Shown: positions 32,565 through 43,170 of the stretch, one piece after another
Numbering within the stretch: the first letter of the stretch is position 1
How the letters are laid out: every line of letters starts with the position of its first letter
NCBI GenBank assembly: GCA_019096155.1
Contig: JAHCVI010000001.1
Coordinates: 14,285,243-14,349,242, forward strand
Length of the DNA: 64,000 nt
Source: Staphylotrichum longicolle
Lineage: Eukaryota; Ascomycota; Sordariomycetes; Sordariales; Chaetomiaceae
Direction: 5' to 3'
Made by a program: the position numbers and the translations under genes
The notes under the pieces: generated by a model
Seen by the model: the letters and a program-made list of their open reading frames with translations, nothing else
Database searches by the model: none
Told to the model about the DNA's origin: nothing

Positions 32565-34339
32565 ATGTCCAAGGGTCGCGTTTGTCTGTAAGTCACGACG
32601 ACCCCGCCATTGTGCGCAGGGATGTGCAGAGCTGATTCTCGTCGTCCACAGCGCCTACTCTGGAGGTACGACTACTTTTCTTCTCGGTTGCACAGCCAAT
32701 GCCCGTCCTATGCACATTTTAGCCACGATTGAAGCTGCCTCGGGCTTCAATCTGAGGCATCGTGCTCCTTGACGTGCATCCGGCTCCCTGCTTGACCCCG
32801 CGCAGCCCACCACAACAACCCCCAGGATACTGACTCGATGAACGACAGGTCTCGACACCTCCACCATCCTCAAATGGCTCATCCTTGAGGTGAGGCCCCT
32901 TTGCCCTGAAACCAGAAGGGGAACCACGCCAGATACTGACAGCCGTACAGGGCTACACCGTCGTGTGCTTCCTCGCCAACGTCGGCCAGGAGGAGGACTG
33001 GGCCGAGGTTGAGAAGAAGGCTCTGGCCCTCGGTGCCGAGCGCATGGTCATTGAGGACCTGCAGCGCGAGTTCGTCGACGAGATTGTCTTCCGCGCCATC
33101 CAGTGCAATGCCATCTACGAGGACCGCTACCTCCTTGGCACCTCGCTGGCCCGGCCCATCATCGCCCGGGCCCAGGTCCGCGTTGCCCAGCAGTACAACT
33201 GCGAGTACCTCAGCCACGGCTGCACTGGCAAGGGCGTAAGTGACCATGGAACCGATACTATCTGACTGGGTGCTGACAATTGGCTCTAGAATGAGTACGT
33301 CGATCGATTCCGATGTGAGGACTGCGGAGACGGTGTACTGACTACCCCTCAGCCAGGTCCGCTTCGAGCTTGCCTTCAAGGCTTGCAACCCCTCTATGAA
33401 GGTCATCGCCCCGTGGAGGCTGCCCGAGTTCATCCAGAAGTTCCAGTACGTGGTCGTATCGAGGCTCGCCATGAGGGACAAATGCTAACGCTGGCTGATC
33501 AGGGGCCGTGCCGATCTTCTCAAGTTCGCCGCCGAGAACAACATCCCCGTCTCCTCGTCCCCTAAGGCTCCCTGGAGCATGGATGACAACCTCGTGCACT
33601 GCTCGTACGAGGCCGGTGTTCTTGAGGACCCCGACCACAGCCCTCCCAAGGAGCTCTGGACCCGCACCGTCGACCCGACCGATGCTCCCGACGTTCCGTA
33701 CAACTTCACCATCCACTTCGAGAAGGGCATTCCCGTCAAGGTTGTGACCCCTGAGGGCGAGACCACCGGCTCGGTCGAGCTGTTCAAGCTGCTCAACAAG
33801 ATCGGCCACGACAACGGCGTTGGCAGAGTCGACATTGTCGAGAACCGCTTCATCGGCCTCAAGAGCCGTGGCTGCTACGACACCCCCGGCCTGACGATTG
33901 CGTAAGTGTTTGCGAGAGTGGTGTTCGACTTGGATCCGTGCTGACCATGTGCAGCCGCCTCGCCCATGTGGATCTCGAGGGTCTTGTGATGGACTCCAAG
34001 GTGCGCAAGCTGCGTGACCAGTTCGTCACGATCGAGTGGTCGCACTGCCTCTACAACGGCATGTACTTCAGCCCCGAGCGCGAGTTCCTCGAGAACTCGA
34101 TCGTCTTCTCGCAGAAGAACGTCAGCGGTGAGGTCCGCATGTCGGTGTACAAGGGCGCTGCCTACACGCTGGGACGCAAGAGCGATGCCAGCAACCTGTA
34201 CTCGCAGGAAGACGCCTCGATGGACTCGCTCGAGACGTTCTCGCCCATGGACACGACTGGCTTCATCGCCATCCAGGCCATCCGCCTGGAGAAGTATGGC
34301 CTCCAGAAGATCAAGGACGGCGAGCCCCTGAGCAAGTAA
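32565..34339 (+). CDS. arg1: Argininosuccinate synthase, eight exons including a 5-nt microexon
   Basis: This enzyme condenses citrulline and aspartate with ATP to argininosuccinate in arginine synthesis, in the cytosol of fungi. Exons: 32565..32587, 32653..32666, 32849..32889, 32951..33235, 33290..33294, 33353..33445, 33503..33901 and 33955..34339; they total exactly 415 codons. The ATP pyrophosphatase motif AYSGGLDTS spans exons 2 and 3. Exon 5 is only AATGA and restores the conserved GCTGKGNDQVRFELA. Further family blocks are [56 protein letters not shown] and YDTPGLTI. The exon structure is unusually fragmented at the 5' end, with 23-, 14- and 41-nt exons. Confidence 0.97.
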
Positions 34340-34702
34340 GCTGCTTAGTGTAGGATAGACAAAAAAGTAAAAGTTGGGATGTTCCTAGATTCTTTGGTGC
34401 TGGTCGAGTCGTGTGACTCGTGTCCCGTGTCCCGTGGACTTGTGTGTGTCGTTGCGGACCCCTGGTCGTGAGAACCTTTGGGGCTGAGAGCAATTGGCCA
34501 ATGATGGAGCTCAGGAACGCGGCCAGTGGGCGGTGCCGGATGGGGATGAATCCCTGCCGTGGAGCAGCGTCTTGGCGAGCAACTGAGGGACCCACTCAAC
34601 TTTTTTGAGCTGCCTCCCGTGGCGATCGCGAAAGTCGTCAAGAGGTCTCCGATTCCCCACCATAACCTAGGCCTCCGAGAAGCCGCATTTCCAACCTTCA
34701 GC
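34340..34702. other. Intergenic, arg1 3' flank and PheRS promoter
   Basis: A short tandem intergenic region with no supported coding sequence. No clear terminator-like or TATA element was identified. Confidence 0.4.
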
Positions 34703-36297
34703 ATGGTCGGACCACGGGGGATTGCGAGCGCCCTCTGGCCTCGTGCAGGTGGCCGGTCCAGCATTGCACTCCTCCTCCAACGAGGCAGGCCATCTGCCGG
34801 CTTGCCAGCACGGTGCTGCTGGCGGGCGGCATACTACTCTTCAGGTTAGCAACAGAGAAGCATACCTAGACACACCTCGCCCCCAGCGATGCACGCCATG
34901 CTGATGGATGTCTGTGAGAAGATGCTGCCAGTCCGGCGCCCGTCTCGGCCACGACGGCCCCCAAGACCGTCGAGATCAACGGCAAGAGCTACACGACTGA
35001 CCCGTGGTTCAATGTGTCGTCCACCGTCCTCTCCTTGACCTCGCGGAAACTGCACCTCCAGAAAGACCACCCCGTCGCCATCACCCGCAAGATCATCGAG
35101 TCGGTCTTCCCCGCCCCGACCTACAAGTACTACAACGAGTTCGATCCGGTCGTTTCGACCTTTGAGAACTTCGACTCGCTCGGCTTCCCGCCGGACCACC
35201 CGGGCCGCGCCCGCTCCGACACCTACTACATCAACAAGGACACCCTGCTGCGCACCCACACCAGCGCCCACGAGGCCGAGCTCTTCCGCGCCCGCGCCAG
35301 CGGCGGCTACCTCATCTCGGCGGACGTCTACCGCCGCGACGAGGTCGACCGCAGCCATTACCCGGTCTTCCACCAGATGGAGGGCGCCCGCGTCTGGGAT
35401 CGCACCAAGGTCCCCAACGGCGATCTCGCAGCCGCTGTCCTCGCCGACCTCGCCCGGCTGCCCACCCACAACATGAAGGTCGAAGACCCCAACCCGCCCT
35501 TTCACCCGGACCGCAACCCCCTCCAGACGGCCCACCACACGCCTGAGGAGGCCGCCGCCATCGCCGCCCACCTCAAGCGCTCCCTCGAGCTCATGGTCAA
35601 CGAGATCTTCACCCGCGCCAAGGCCGCCACGGACCCGAACCAAACGCCCGAGTCCGCCTCCTCGGAACCCCTCCGCGTCCGCTGGGTCGAGGCCTACTTC
35701 CCCTTCACGTCCCCCTCGTGGGAGCTCGAGGTCTTCTACCAGGGCGACTGGCTCGAGGTGCTGGGGTGCGGCGTGTCCCAGCAGTCGTTGCACATCAACG
35801 CGGGCGTGCCGTCGCAGAGCGGGTGGGCGTTCGGCATCGGCCTGGAGCGCATCGCCATGCTCCTGTTTCAGATCCCCGACATCCGGCTGTTCTGGTCGCG
35901 CGACGAGCGGTTCCTCAGCCAGTTCCGCGGCGTCGAGGACCGGCTGGATCAGATGAAGGCGTTTGTGCCGTTCAGCAAGTACCCGGCCTGCTACAAGGAC
36001 GTGTCGTTCTGGCTGCGGGGCACGAGCGCGGCGGGCGGGAACACGGGCCGCGGGGTCGGCGCCGTCGACTGGCACGGCAATGACCTGATGGAGGTGGTGC
36101 GGGACGTGGCGGGGGATACGGTGGAGGACGTGCGGGTGGTGGACGAGTTTACGCATCCCAAGACGGGCAGGAGGAGCATGTGCTACCGGATCAACTACAG
36201 GAGTCTGGAGAGGACGCTGACGAACGTCGAGACGAACGAGATGCATGACAGGGTGACCAAGGCGTTGGTGGAGAAGCTGGGGGTGGAGATCCGGTAG
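34703..36297 (+). CDS. msf1: Mitochondrial phenylalanyl-tRNA synthetase
   Basis: A monomeric class II synthetase that charges mitochondrial tRNA-Phe. Exon 1 (34703..34844) encodes a Arg/Ala/Ser-rich presequence (MVGPRGIASALWPRAGGR). Exon 2 runs 34922..36297; the acceptor after GAGAAG at 34921 is the one that keeps phase. Total 505 residues. Class II motifs: NVSSTVLSLTSRKLHLQKDH near the start, FDSLGFPPDHPGRA, TYYINKDTLLRTHTSAHEAEL (motif 2 region), SPSWELEVFYQGDWLEVLGCG and GWAFGIGLERIAMLLF (motif 3). The FDX-ACB anticodon-binding domain (VPFSKYPACYKDVSFWL onward) closes the protein. The catalytic ORF has no frame break over 1.37 kb. Confidence 0.96.
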
Positions 36298-38631
36298 TTT
36301 GGTGGTGGTGGTGGTGGTGGGATGTTGTGGGGTGGGGGATCAGGGGGCGTGTGTGTGTTTGTTGGTGTTTGGCAGGCAGGGCATGGTATGGCATGGCATG
36401 GCGTGGTCGTACTCGGCCGCGCTCTCTCTTCTCACCGCTACGGCTTTTTTGCTGGGTTTTGAGGAGGTGGCATTGTTCATGACCGAACGGGCGGACGGAC
36501 GCCGGGATGTAGGAGTCTTGGCCCGGCCGTCTGCTCAGCCACGCCCGGTGAGACGCTGATGAGGGGGGATCTCAGTCTCTCCCTCACACCTTCCTCGCCT
36601 CTGCATGAACACTTGGTGGCCTGTTCCTCGCGGGGTATGGAACCGGAAGGTGCCCAGCCGTTGTTTGTCTTGGGGGAGGGGAGGGGCGGAGGCTTGTATT
36701 ATAGTGTATGCTAGCAGATAGACGGGTAGAACGGCAATGTATGAGAGAGGCCACTCAGCATCGATAGATCCGAGGGCAGTGCAAAGGTTTTGTGGAGCCG
36801 GACGTGAGGGGTTCGGCCTTTGGGATGAACAGGAGCACAACCCCGTAATGGGTTGCTGTGTTGGGATATCCGATGGGCTTTCTTGGCAGATTCTGGTGGG
36901 CTGAGGGTATGTATGATCTTTGGACATGCTTGCTCGTGGTGTTGTGACGAAGCGGAAGGCGGCGCAGGTGTCGGCAAAGACATGGCTCCCCAGGTAAGGG
37001 GCAAAGGGCAAGGCTTACACATAACGTGGCATAACTGCTTTCCAGATCTTATCTGATTCCACATGCCAGGTGGCTTTGCGATGACAAGGTATGGATGTAT
37101 GTGTGTAGGTCGGTAATCTGCCGGTTTGCGGTCTGGAGCCCCGGGGTAAGCTTGACAGCGGCCAGGCTCCCGGAGCTTCGAGATGGACCTTGCTGTGCCT
37201 CGATGCCACGTGTGTTGCCCGCTGCTTACGGTCAGGAAGGTCTCATCTGCTGTCTTTTTCTTTTCTGCTTTTTCTGACGTCGCGCTGCAGATGCAGAGCG
37301 TATTACTGTCGTATTCCGTCCCCCTAACTTGGCGTGCATGCATCGAAAATAAGAGGTCTGGCGCTTGGTTGGGGGAATCCAGCTCGCCAACTTCCATGTC
37401 CATCTCAGCTAGTTTTCTCGTCTTGTTCCCCGATGCGGCAGGTCTTTTCTTTGGCCACTCTCCTCATCTGCAAGATTGCTTTGAATCGTGCCGCGTATGA
37501 CCTCGTCAAGTTGTGCTCGGCGTGGTGGTGGCGTGAGAAGGCTGAGCAGGAGGGCATTGGGGCAGGTGGACACCGAGAGACTAAGACCTACACAAGTGCC
37601 CTGCTCACCTGAGGAGTGTGTCCTCGCTTGTTTTATTTTGTTGGGAGGGCGCACTCAGGAGGGCAGTGACTCTGCGCCCGTCATGGATGCTAGCACCAAA
37701 CCCAACCCAGGCTTGCCAGGTCTGCCAGGGAGCCTCACGTCACTGCCCGCGGTTGCGGGCAACGGCCAGAGGAATGCGAGGTTGAGCCTGAGACTGCGTC
37801 GAGTAAGAAAGTTGGTGGTCGGAGGCCCTGATCCTCGTGGCTGTGCTGGGGAGTCGGAGAAAGAGTGGGCAGCCAATCAGGTGCAACAGGGGACGCCTCT
37901 TTGACCTTTGCCTGCAAACGGACTCAGACGGAGAATCTGTGAGTCTGGGCGACCCGGCTCCACTCTCGCGTACTCTTCGGGGGTTCCAGGTTGCTTCCGT
38001 GGCAGTGGCAAGAAGGGCACTGGCTGAACTGGCTCTCAACGATCCAGACTTGTGCCAGACTCCCATCGCAACCACCAATTGACCAGGATCAGCAACGGCG
38101 GAGAGGCTTGGACGCTCGGAGGAGGCGATTTGAAATTTGACGACGCAGAGTCTTTCGTAAAAGCCACTGGTCGACTGGAGCCGAGGCGGGCCAAGTGCTG
38201 GTTCCATCGGGTTCTTGTCAGAGCCCAGTGTGCTCAGCCATCCAACTGGGGGCTCTGGGGGCGGTCGGGGGTTTGTGACGGGGCTTGTCAAAACGGCCCG
38301 TGATCGCCCAACGCACGGGAGGCCGGCTGCGGTCTCATTGCACGCTTGCATCAACCCGCAGCAACCTGCATCCTTGGATGCTGCTTTATAAATCCGCACC
38401 ACCCAGCTTCCGCATCTGTCTGCATCTTTTTGATTGCAGCTCAAGTCTTGAACACCAAACACTAAAACGCTTTTCTCTTGAAAACGGGACGAGCACCCGT
38501 CAACCCCAACCCAACTTCATCACCAACACATCCTACACCCGTTGACCACGCCCCCCGCACCCGTTCATCATCTCCAGGCACATCCGACTTCAAAACCAAC
38601 CACCCTCCACACACCACACATCACCGTCGCA
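36298..38631. other. Long intergenic interval with a TATA-like element upstream of calcipressin
   Basis: A GTG run follows the PheRS stop (36300-36320). No domain-bearing frame is seen on either strand across 2.3 kb. TATAAAT at 38387-38393 lies about 240 bp before the calcipressin ATG and is a plausible TATA box. Confidence 0.4.
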
Positions 38632-39483
38632 ATGGAGCCGGTACAACGGGAACTCCCTCTCCGGCTGGCACAGCAGGCGCAGGAGCAGCAATTATCACCA
38701 GAACTGCGGCCGTCTTCCCTCTCGCGCTCGTCGTCCGGCAGCAGCTCGCGCTCGCGCAAGTCGACCCTGACCCTCGACCTCACCAACCTCCCACCCCTCA
38801 CCAAGCCGACGCCGCCCTGCAACACCCTCATCTTCACCAACCTCCAGTCGCGCGACATCTTCGCCCCCGACAACCTCCAGAGCATCCGTGACCTCATTGG
38901 CCAGAAAGCCCGCATCCACGCCTTCTCCCCGCTCAAGTCGCTGAACCGCATCATCGTCTCCTTCTACAGCGACGAGGACGCCATCGCCATCCGCCAGATC
39001 TGGGACGGCGAGGCCATCATGGGCGAGCGGTGCCGCGTGTACTTTGGCCAGCCGACTCCGGTGACGGCCCAACAAGACCTCCACCTCGCCCTGCCCGACG
39101 CAGGGAAGCTCTTCTTCATCTCGCCGCCGCCGAGCCCGCCGCACGGGTGGGAGCAAAAGATGGAGGACGCCCCCAACAAGATGGTGCACGCCGACGATCT
39201 GGCCGAGGCCCTGGCCAAGCTGAGGCACCACAACAACCCCGTCGACGGCATGATGGCGTCGCCCGTGTCGCCCGTCGAGAGCGGCAGCGTGCCGCAGCGC
39301 AGCCGCAGCTCGACGCTGGTGTTCCAGCCGAATATCCAAAACGGCGCGAGCCCGGACCTGCCGTGTGTCATTATCCATGACATGACGGACGAGCCCGAGG
39401 ACCTGAGCCCCATTGGGGGGTCGTCGAGGCCCATCATGGCGCATACTGCGCGCCCGCCGGTGGAGCTGATGCTTGATGACTGA
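38632..39483 (+). CDS. rcn1: Calcipressin (RCAN-type calcineurin regulator)
   Basis: Calcipressins bind and modulate the phosphatase calcineurin in calcium signalling. The gene is a single exon of 283 residues. The ATG at 38632 (MEPVQRELPLRL) is preferred over upstream frame-open sequence, which lacks family likeness. A Ser-rich N-terminus precedes an RRM-like fold (CNTLIFTNLQSRDIF, HAFSPLKSLNRIIVSF, GERCRVYFGQPTPV). The family hallmark FISPPPSPPHGWE, the FLISPP-type serine motif that is phosphorylated in homologues, is at about 39115-39153. Near the C-terminus LPCVIIHDMTDEPEDLSPI carries a PxIxIT-like calcineurin docking sequence followed by acidic residues. Assignment is firm; regulation is by analogy. 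Confidence 0.95.
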   Translation: MEPVQRELPLRLAQQAQEQQLSPELRPSSLSRSSSGSSSRSRKSTLTLDLTNLPPLTKPTPPCNTLIFTNLQSRDIFAPDNLQSIRDLIGQKARIHAFSPLKSLNRIIVSFYSDEDAIAIRQIWDGEAIMGERCRVYFGQPTPVTAQQDLHLALPDAGKLFFISPPPSPPHGWEQKMEDAPNKMVHADDLAEALAKLRHHNNPVDGMMASPVSPVESGSVPQRSRSSTLVFQPNIQNGASPDLPCVIIHDMTDEPEDLSPIGGSSRPIMAHTARPPVELMLDD

Positions 39484-39891
39484 AGGGCATGGAATACTGG
39501 GGGCCATCTTCTTTCTTTTCATGTTCTATTTTCCTTTCTTGTTTGTTTTCTATTCTCAAGGATTGGTGTGACAAATCACCGGTTAAGGGCATTGGGAGAA
39601 CGGCCGGCGTTGGGTGCTCGGGGTACGCGGCAGGGAGTTGCCGCAACATCTGTATTTGTTTCGAGTCATAGCGGTCAAAAGCATCGCCATCTTGCATGGT
39701 GCAACGGGGCGGAGCAGGTAGATAGCTCTGGTATGGTGCCCTAATGAAGCTGTTTCAGCATTCAACCTCGTCCGTTCCAAACGGGCATCTGCTCGCCTGA
39801 CAGAAACGTGATCGATTCGAACCACCCCTCCCCCAGTCCGATTCACATCCGGGATAATACCCGTCCTCGCCCACGTCTCACCTCCCAGACG
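39484..39891. other. Convergent intergenic interval
   Basis: This separates the 3' ends of calcipressin and the minus-strand oxygenase-like gene. No coding sequence or RNA gene could be supported. Confidence 0.4.
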
Positions 39892-41391
39892 TCACACAAG
39901 GCACGCCGATCTCCCGGAGTAGTAGATCACTGAAACCTCCCTCAGCCACAACCAGCCGATCACGACACCAACAACCCGCTCAACCCACTCACCCCCATCC
40001 AGCCAACCCACCCGACAACCACCGACCCCAAAAATCAGCACCCCCAAGCTCCTCCCCTCCGCCCCCTTCCACAGCCCCCCACCCCGTCGACCCGTGTCCG
40101 CCCCCCCGTGGTGCGGAGACGCCGGCGCATCAGCGGGCGTCTCCATCTTCCCGAGCTCCGGGACGTACTGCATCTCATGCCTCGCCTCCGTCCCGCCCGC
40201 CTGCTTGACCACAAACCCCTTGAGCACGCGCCGCGACCGCGCGATGCCCCGCTCGTCCCACGCCGGCACGCTCCGCCGCGCGTAGCACACGGCCATGAAC
40301 AGCAGGCACTGCGCGCCGACGAGCAGCGTGTGGCCCCAGCGGGGCGGCGCGAGCCCGAGGGCGGTACAGAGCTTGGGCCCGTTGAGCCAGTAGGCCTCGG
40401 CGCGGAGGAAGTCGGCGGAGGCGTAGGTGGGCGGCTGGCAGGCGAGGGCCGCGAGCATGTTGTTGCCGAGGGTCTGGGAGGTCGCGGAGGGGGCGACGTC
40501 GGCGAGGAGGAGGGACTCCATCCACGCGCGCGCGGGGGGCGGGGAGGAGAAGGGGTGGGTCGGCACGCCGAGGAGGTGGGCGACGTAGCGCCACAGGGCG
40601 AGGTAGTCGTCGATCTCCGGGCCGCGGAGGTAGATGCCCTGGCGGGGCAGGGAGAGCCAGATCGGGGCGGCGGAGAAGGCGAGGATGGTGCCGATGCTGT
40701 CGAGGTCGTTGATGGGGATGCCGTGGGCGGAGGTGGGGAAGTAGGACGGCTGGCGGCGGGCGAGGGCGAGGATGCGCCGGCGGACCGAGGCGTGGAGGAG
40801 GCGGACCCGGATGGACGAGGCGAAGCCCGGGGCCGCGGGACCCGGCTGGAGCGAGGGGAGGGAATGGGTTACGTCGAGGACGTGTTGGAAGGTCTCGAGG
40901 AGGCGGCGGCGCGCGACGTGCACGCCGAAGCCACCCGTTCGGGTGAGCGTCTCGACCACACGCGGACTTCCCATCCCTCCGAGGAGGGACTGGAAGGTGA
41001 GCCCGACGATAGAGGGGCCGGCGTAGCGGTAAAAGACCTTTTGGCCGCGCTCGATCTGGGCCCAGTCGACCCAGTCCGGGACCGTGTTGACTTGGTCCCA
41101 GAGCTCGCGGAGGGTCTCGTCTTCGTGGGCGCGCTGGCTGAGGATCTCGTACAAGTCGGGATGTTGTGTCTCATGGCCTGGGTCCCCGGGTCCATTATCA
41201 TCCGGCTTTCTGTTTGCCCTCAGGTGCAGTGCCGCCAAGTCATCAAAGCGGTCGAGGGATCGTGTGGCGAGCTCGTCGTACGTGAACATCAGGGGCCGCA
41301 TCTCCTCGGCGGTGAGGTGGTCCTCGGTCCACTTGAACTTGTAGTCCCATGTTGTCATGCAGGCCCCGACCTTTGGTCTTGAGGCGTCCAT
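39892..41391 (-). CDS. ER-bound oxygenase mpaB / DUF2236-like protein
   Basis: A single exon of 499 residues from the ATG at 41391 (MDASRPKVGAC). The domain resembles the mpaB/mpaB'/rubber oxygenase catalytic family (DUF2236), whose characterised members are haem-dependent oxygenases that cleave isoprenoid side chains. Family-like blocks are YRYAGPSIVGLTFQSLLGGM, RTGGFGVHVARRRLLETFQH, GIPINDLDSIGTILAFSA and EIDDYLALWRYVAHLLGVP. A hydrophobic segment near residues 370-385 (LLVGAQCLLFMAVCY) and another near the C-terminus (VVGVVIGWLWL) suggest membrane association. Substrate is unknown. No biosynthetic cluster partners are visible nearby, so a role in secondary metabolism is not supported by context. 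Confidence 0.8.
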   Translation of the reverse strand: MDASRPKVGACMTTWDYKFKWTEDHLTAEEMRPLMFTYDELATRSLDRFDDLAALHLRANRKPDDNGPGDPGHETQHPDLYEILSQRAHEDETLRELWDQVNTVPDWVDWAQIERGQKVFYRYAGPSIVGLTFQSLLGGMGSPRVVETLTRTGGFGVHVARRRLLETFQHVLDVTHSLPSLQPGPAAPGFASSIRVRLLHASVRRRILALARRQPSYFPTSAHGIPINDLDSIGTILAFSAAPIWLSLPRQGIYLRGPEIDDYLALWRYVAHLLGVPTHPFSSPPPARAWMESLLLADVAPSATSQTLGNNMLAALACQPPTYASADFLRAEAYWLNGPKLCTALGLAPPRWGHTLLVGAQCLLFMAVCYARRSVPAWDERGIARSRRVLKGFVVKQAGGTEARHEMQYVPELGKMETPADAPASPHHGGADTGRRGGGLWKGAEGRSLGVLIFGVGGCRVGWLDGGEWVERVVGVVIGWLWLREVSVIYYSGRSACLV

Positions 41392-42237
41392 TTCTCTGCT
41401 CGTTACGCCTGCTCCTTGGGAGAGAGTGTCTCGAGGGCGTACTGTCTGTTGTTGTAGGCGTCACGCTCAACTCAACGCTCAGCGCTCAAGGCGCGATTCA
41501 GTGCCAGTATGGTTTACAGACGCATCCCTGCCGCCGGGTATAGACCGGAATCACAGGCGCTTGCCCTCCGCTATTTATCAGACCAAATGCCATCCTGGAT
41601 TCCCCAACCTCAAACATGAGGGGGGGTTGCAACGGATCCAAGTTCCAACAGCGTTGCCGAGGCGCTAGCCATGCCGTGGGCAAGAACCCCGCTGTGACGT
41701 GCAGGTTTGCCACGGAGAGGATGATGCCTCGATGCAACAACAAAGATCAGATGTCGAACAGCCTTAGGTTGTTGGGCCGCGTGATGGGCGACATGCAGGG
41801 CAGGCAGTTGGAATCGAGCCAGTCAGTGCTAAGACAGCACGGACTACGGAGTTGTAAAGCTGCCAGGTCGGGGATTACCTAAGGAAATGCCCCTGAAAAA
41901 AGTGTCTCCAGATCTCGACGACGTAGTAGCCCAAGACTCGAGTCATTTCTTTTGCTCATGACAGCTTTCCCCGCGTCCTCATGAATGTCCAAGGATGACG
42001 CCGTTGATATCGGAACCCGACGGGTGGGTCCCGTTCTCCAAGGTCCTGTCGCATTCGGCTCCGTGTGGTTGCGTTGCAGCGCCGAAGTCTCCACTCACCC
42101 GCTGGCCCCACCAGAGCCCAGACATCCCAAGCGAGCCGCGCTCGCCAGGGTCTGGAAATTTTCGAAAGCGACACACGCGATCTTCCGCTCCTCGCGTCAA
42201 CCAGTCGTCCGCCGACCACCAACACTCTCATTCTCTC
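41392..42237. promoter_or_regulatory. Divergent intergenic region, mpaB-like / RRG9
   Basis: This 846-bp region between divergent starts has no supported coding sequence. The frame upstream of RRG9 is open from 41995 but lacks a mitochondrial-type start and is treated as leader. Confidence 0.45.
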
Positions 42238-43170
42238 ATGATGGATTGCTCTTGTCGGACAGCCGCTCTGAGGATTTTCGTCAAAAGCCTTGCCCAAATC
42301 CACGTCCCGCTTCGCACCGCCGCACCGTTCCGGACGCAATACCAGGCGCAGCACGTCTACGCCCAACCCAGCGGTTTCTACAAACAGAGAAATACCCCGG
42401 GTTTAGCCGCCGCATCACGGACACTACACACATCATGCGCTAGAAACGGCTCAGCAGAAGCCGTGCAGTCTGTCAAGAAAGATGCCGGAGGAGCGAGCGA
42501 ACACGGGGAGGCGGAACCGACTGAGACAGCCTACCGCGCGTCCTCCAACCGTTCGCCCACAAGCGGATCGCACGCTCGCACAAACCGGACGAGCTCAGGG
42601 CGCCGGGAACAGAAGAAAGTTGGACGGGCCGAACCGGACACCTTAGACAAACAGGAAAAGAAGGCCAAAAAGGAGAGGAGGGGCTTCAACCCGAAACCAG
42701 TGAACGAAGACCACCTCTACCCGCCCAGACAACCCAGGCAAAGGGAGCCCTGGATGGCTCAGAAGAACGCCCTGAAGCAGAAGTTCCCAGAGGGATGGAA
42801 CCCGCGCAAGAAGCTGTCTCCCGACGCCCTGGTGGGCATCCGCATGCTGCACCAGCAGTTCCCCGAGGAGTACACGACCGAGGTGCTGGCGCAAAAATTC
42901 GAGGTGTCGGCGGAGGCGATCCGCAGGATCCTCAAGTCAAAATGGACCCCGGATGCCGACGAGGAGATCGAGCGCCAGGAGAGGTGGTTCAACAGAGGCA
43001 AATCGGTGTGGACGCACTGGGCGGCGCTGGGCAAGAAGCCGCCGAGGAAGTGGCGCGCAGAGGGCGTCGTCCGCGATCCCGTCTGGAACAAGCCAAGGGG
43101 CCCGAACCACAAGGACAAGGCGGAGCGCGCCGAGGCGCAGAGGCGGCTTGCAAAGGGCCTGCTGGGATGA
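42238..43170 (+). CDS. rrg9: Required for respiratory growth protein 9 (RRG9), mitochondrial
   Basis: RRG9 family proteins are needed for respiratory growth and mitochondrial genome maintenance in yeast; the molecular function is not settled. The gene is a single exon of 310 residues. The ATG at 42238 gives MMDCSCRTAALRIFVKSLAQ, an Arg/Ala presequence; a second ATG follows at once. A long Lys/Arg/Ser-rich linker comes next, then the conserved block REPWMAQKNALKQKFPEGWN, LSPDALVGIRMLHQQFPEEY and a helix-turn-helix-like segment EVLAQKFEVSAEAIRRILKS. The C-terminus is Lys/Arg/Pro-rich. Family call is confident. Confidence 0.92.
   Translation: MMDCSCRTAALRIFVKSLAQIHVPLRTAAPFRTQYQAQHVYAQPSGFYKQRNTPGLAAASRTLHTSCARNGSAEAVQSVKKDAGGASEHGEAEPTETAYRASSNRSPTSGSHARTNRTSSGRREQKKVGRAEPDTLDKQEKKAKKERRGFNPKPVNEDHLYPPRQPRQREPWMAQKNALKQKFPEGWNPRKKLSPDALVGIRMLHQQFPEEYTTEVLAQKFEVSAEAIRRILKSKWTPDADEEIERQERWFNRGKSVWTHWAALGKKPPRKWRAEGVVRDPVWNKPRGPNHKDKAERAEAQRRLAKGLLG

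Noticed and set aside
34846..36246. 466-codon minus-strand open frame
   Set aside because: Antisense to the mitochondrial Phe-tRNA synthetase; same third-position composition effect.
39800..39825. Minus-strand GGTTCGAATC, considered as a tRNA B-box
   Set aside because: The flanking five-base stem does not pair and no A-box lies at the right distance.
40108..41382. 424-codon plus-strand open frame
   Set aside because: Antisense to the mpaB-like gene; Gly/Glu/Arg-rich composition typical of a shadow frame.
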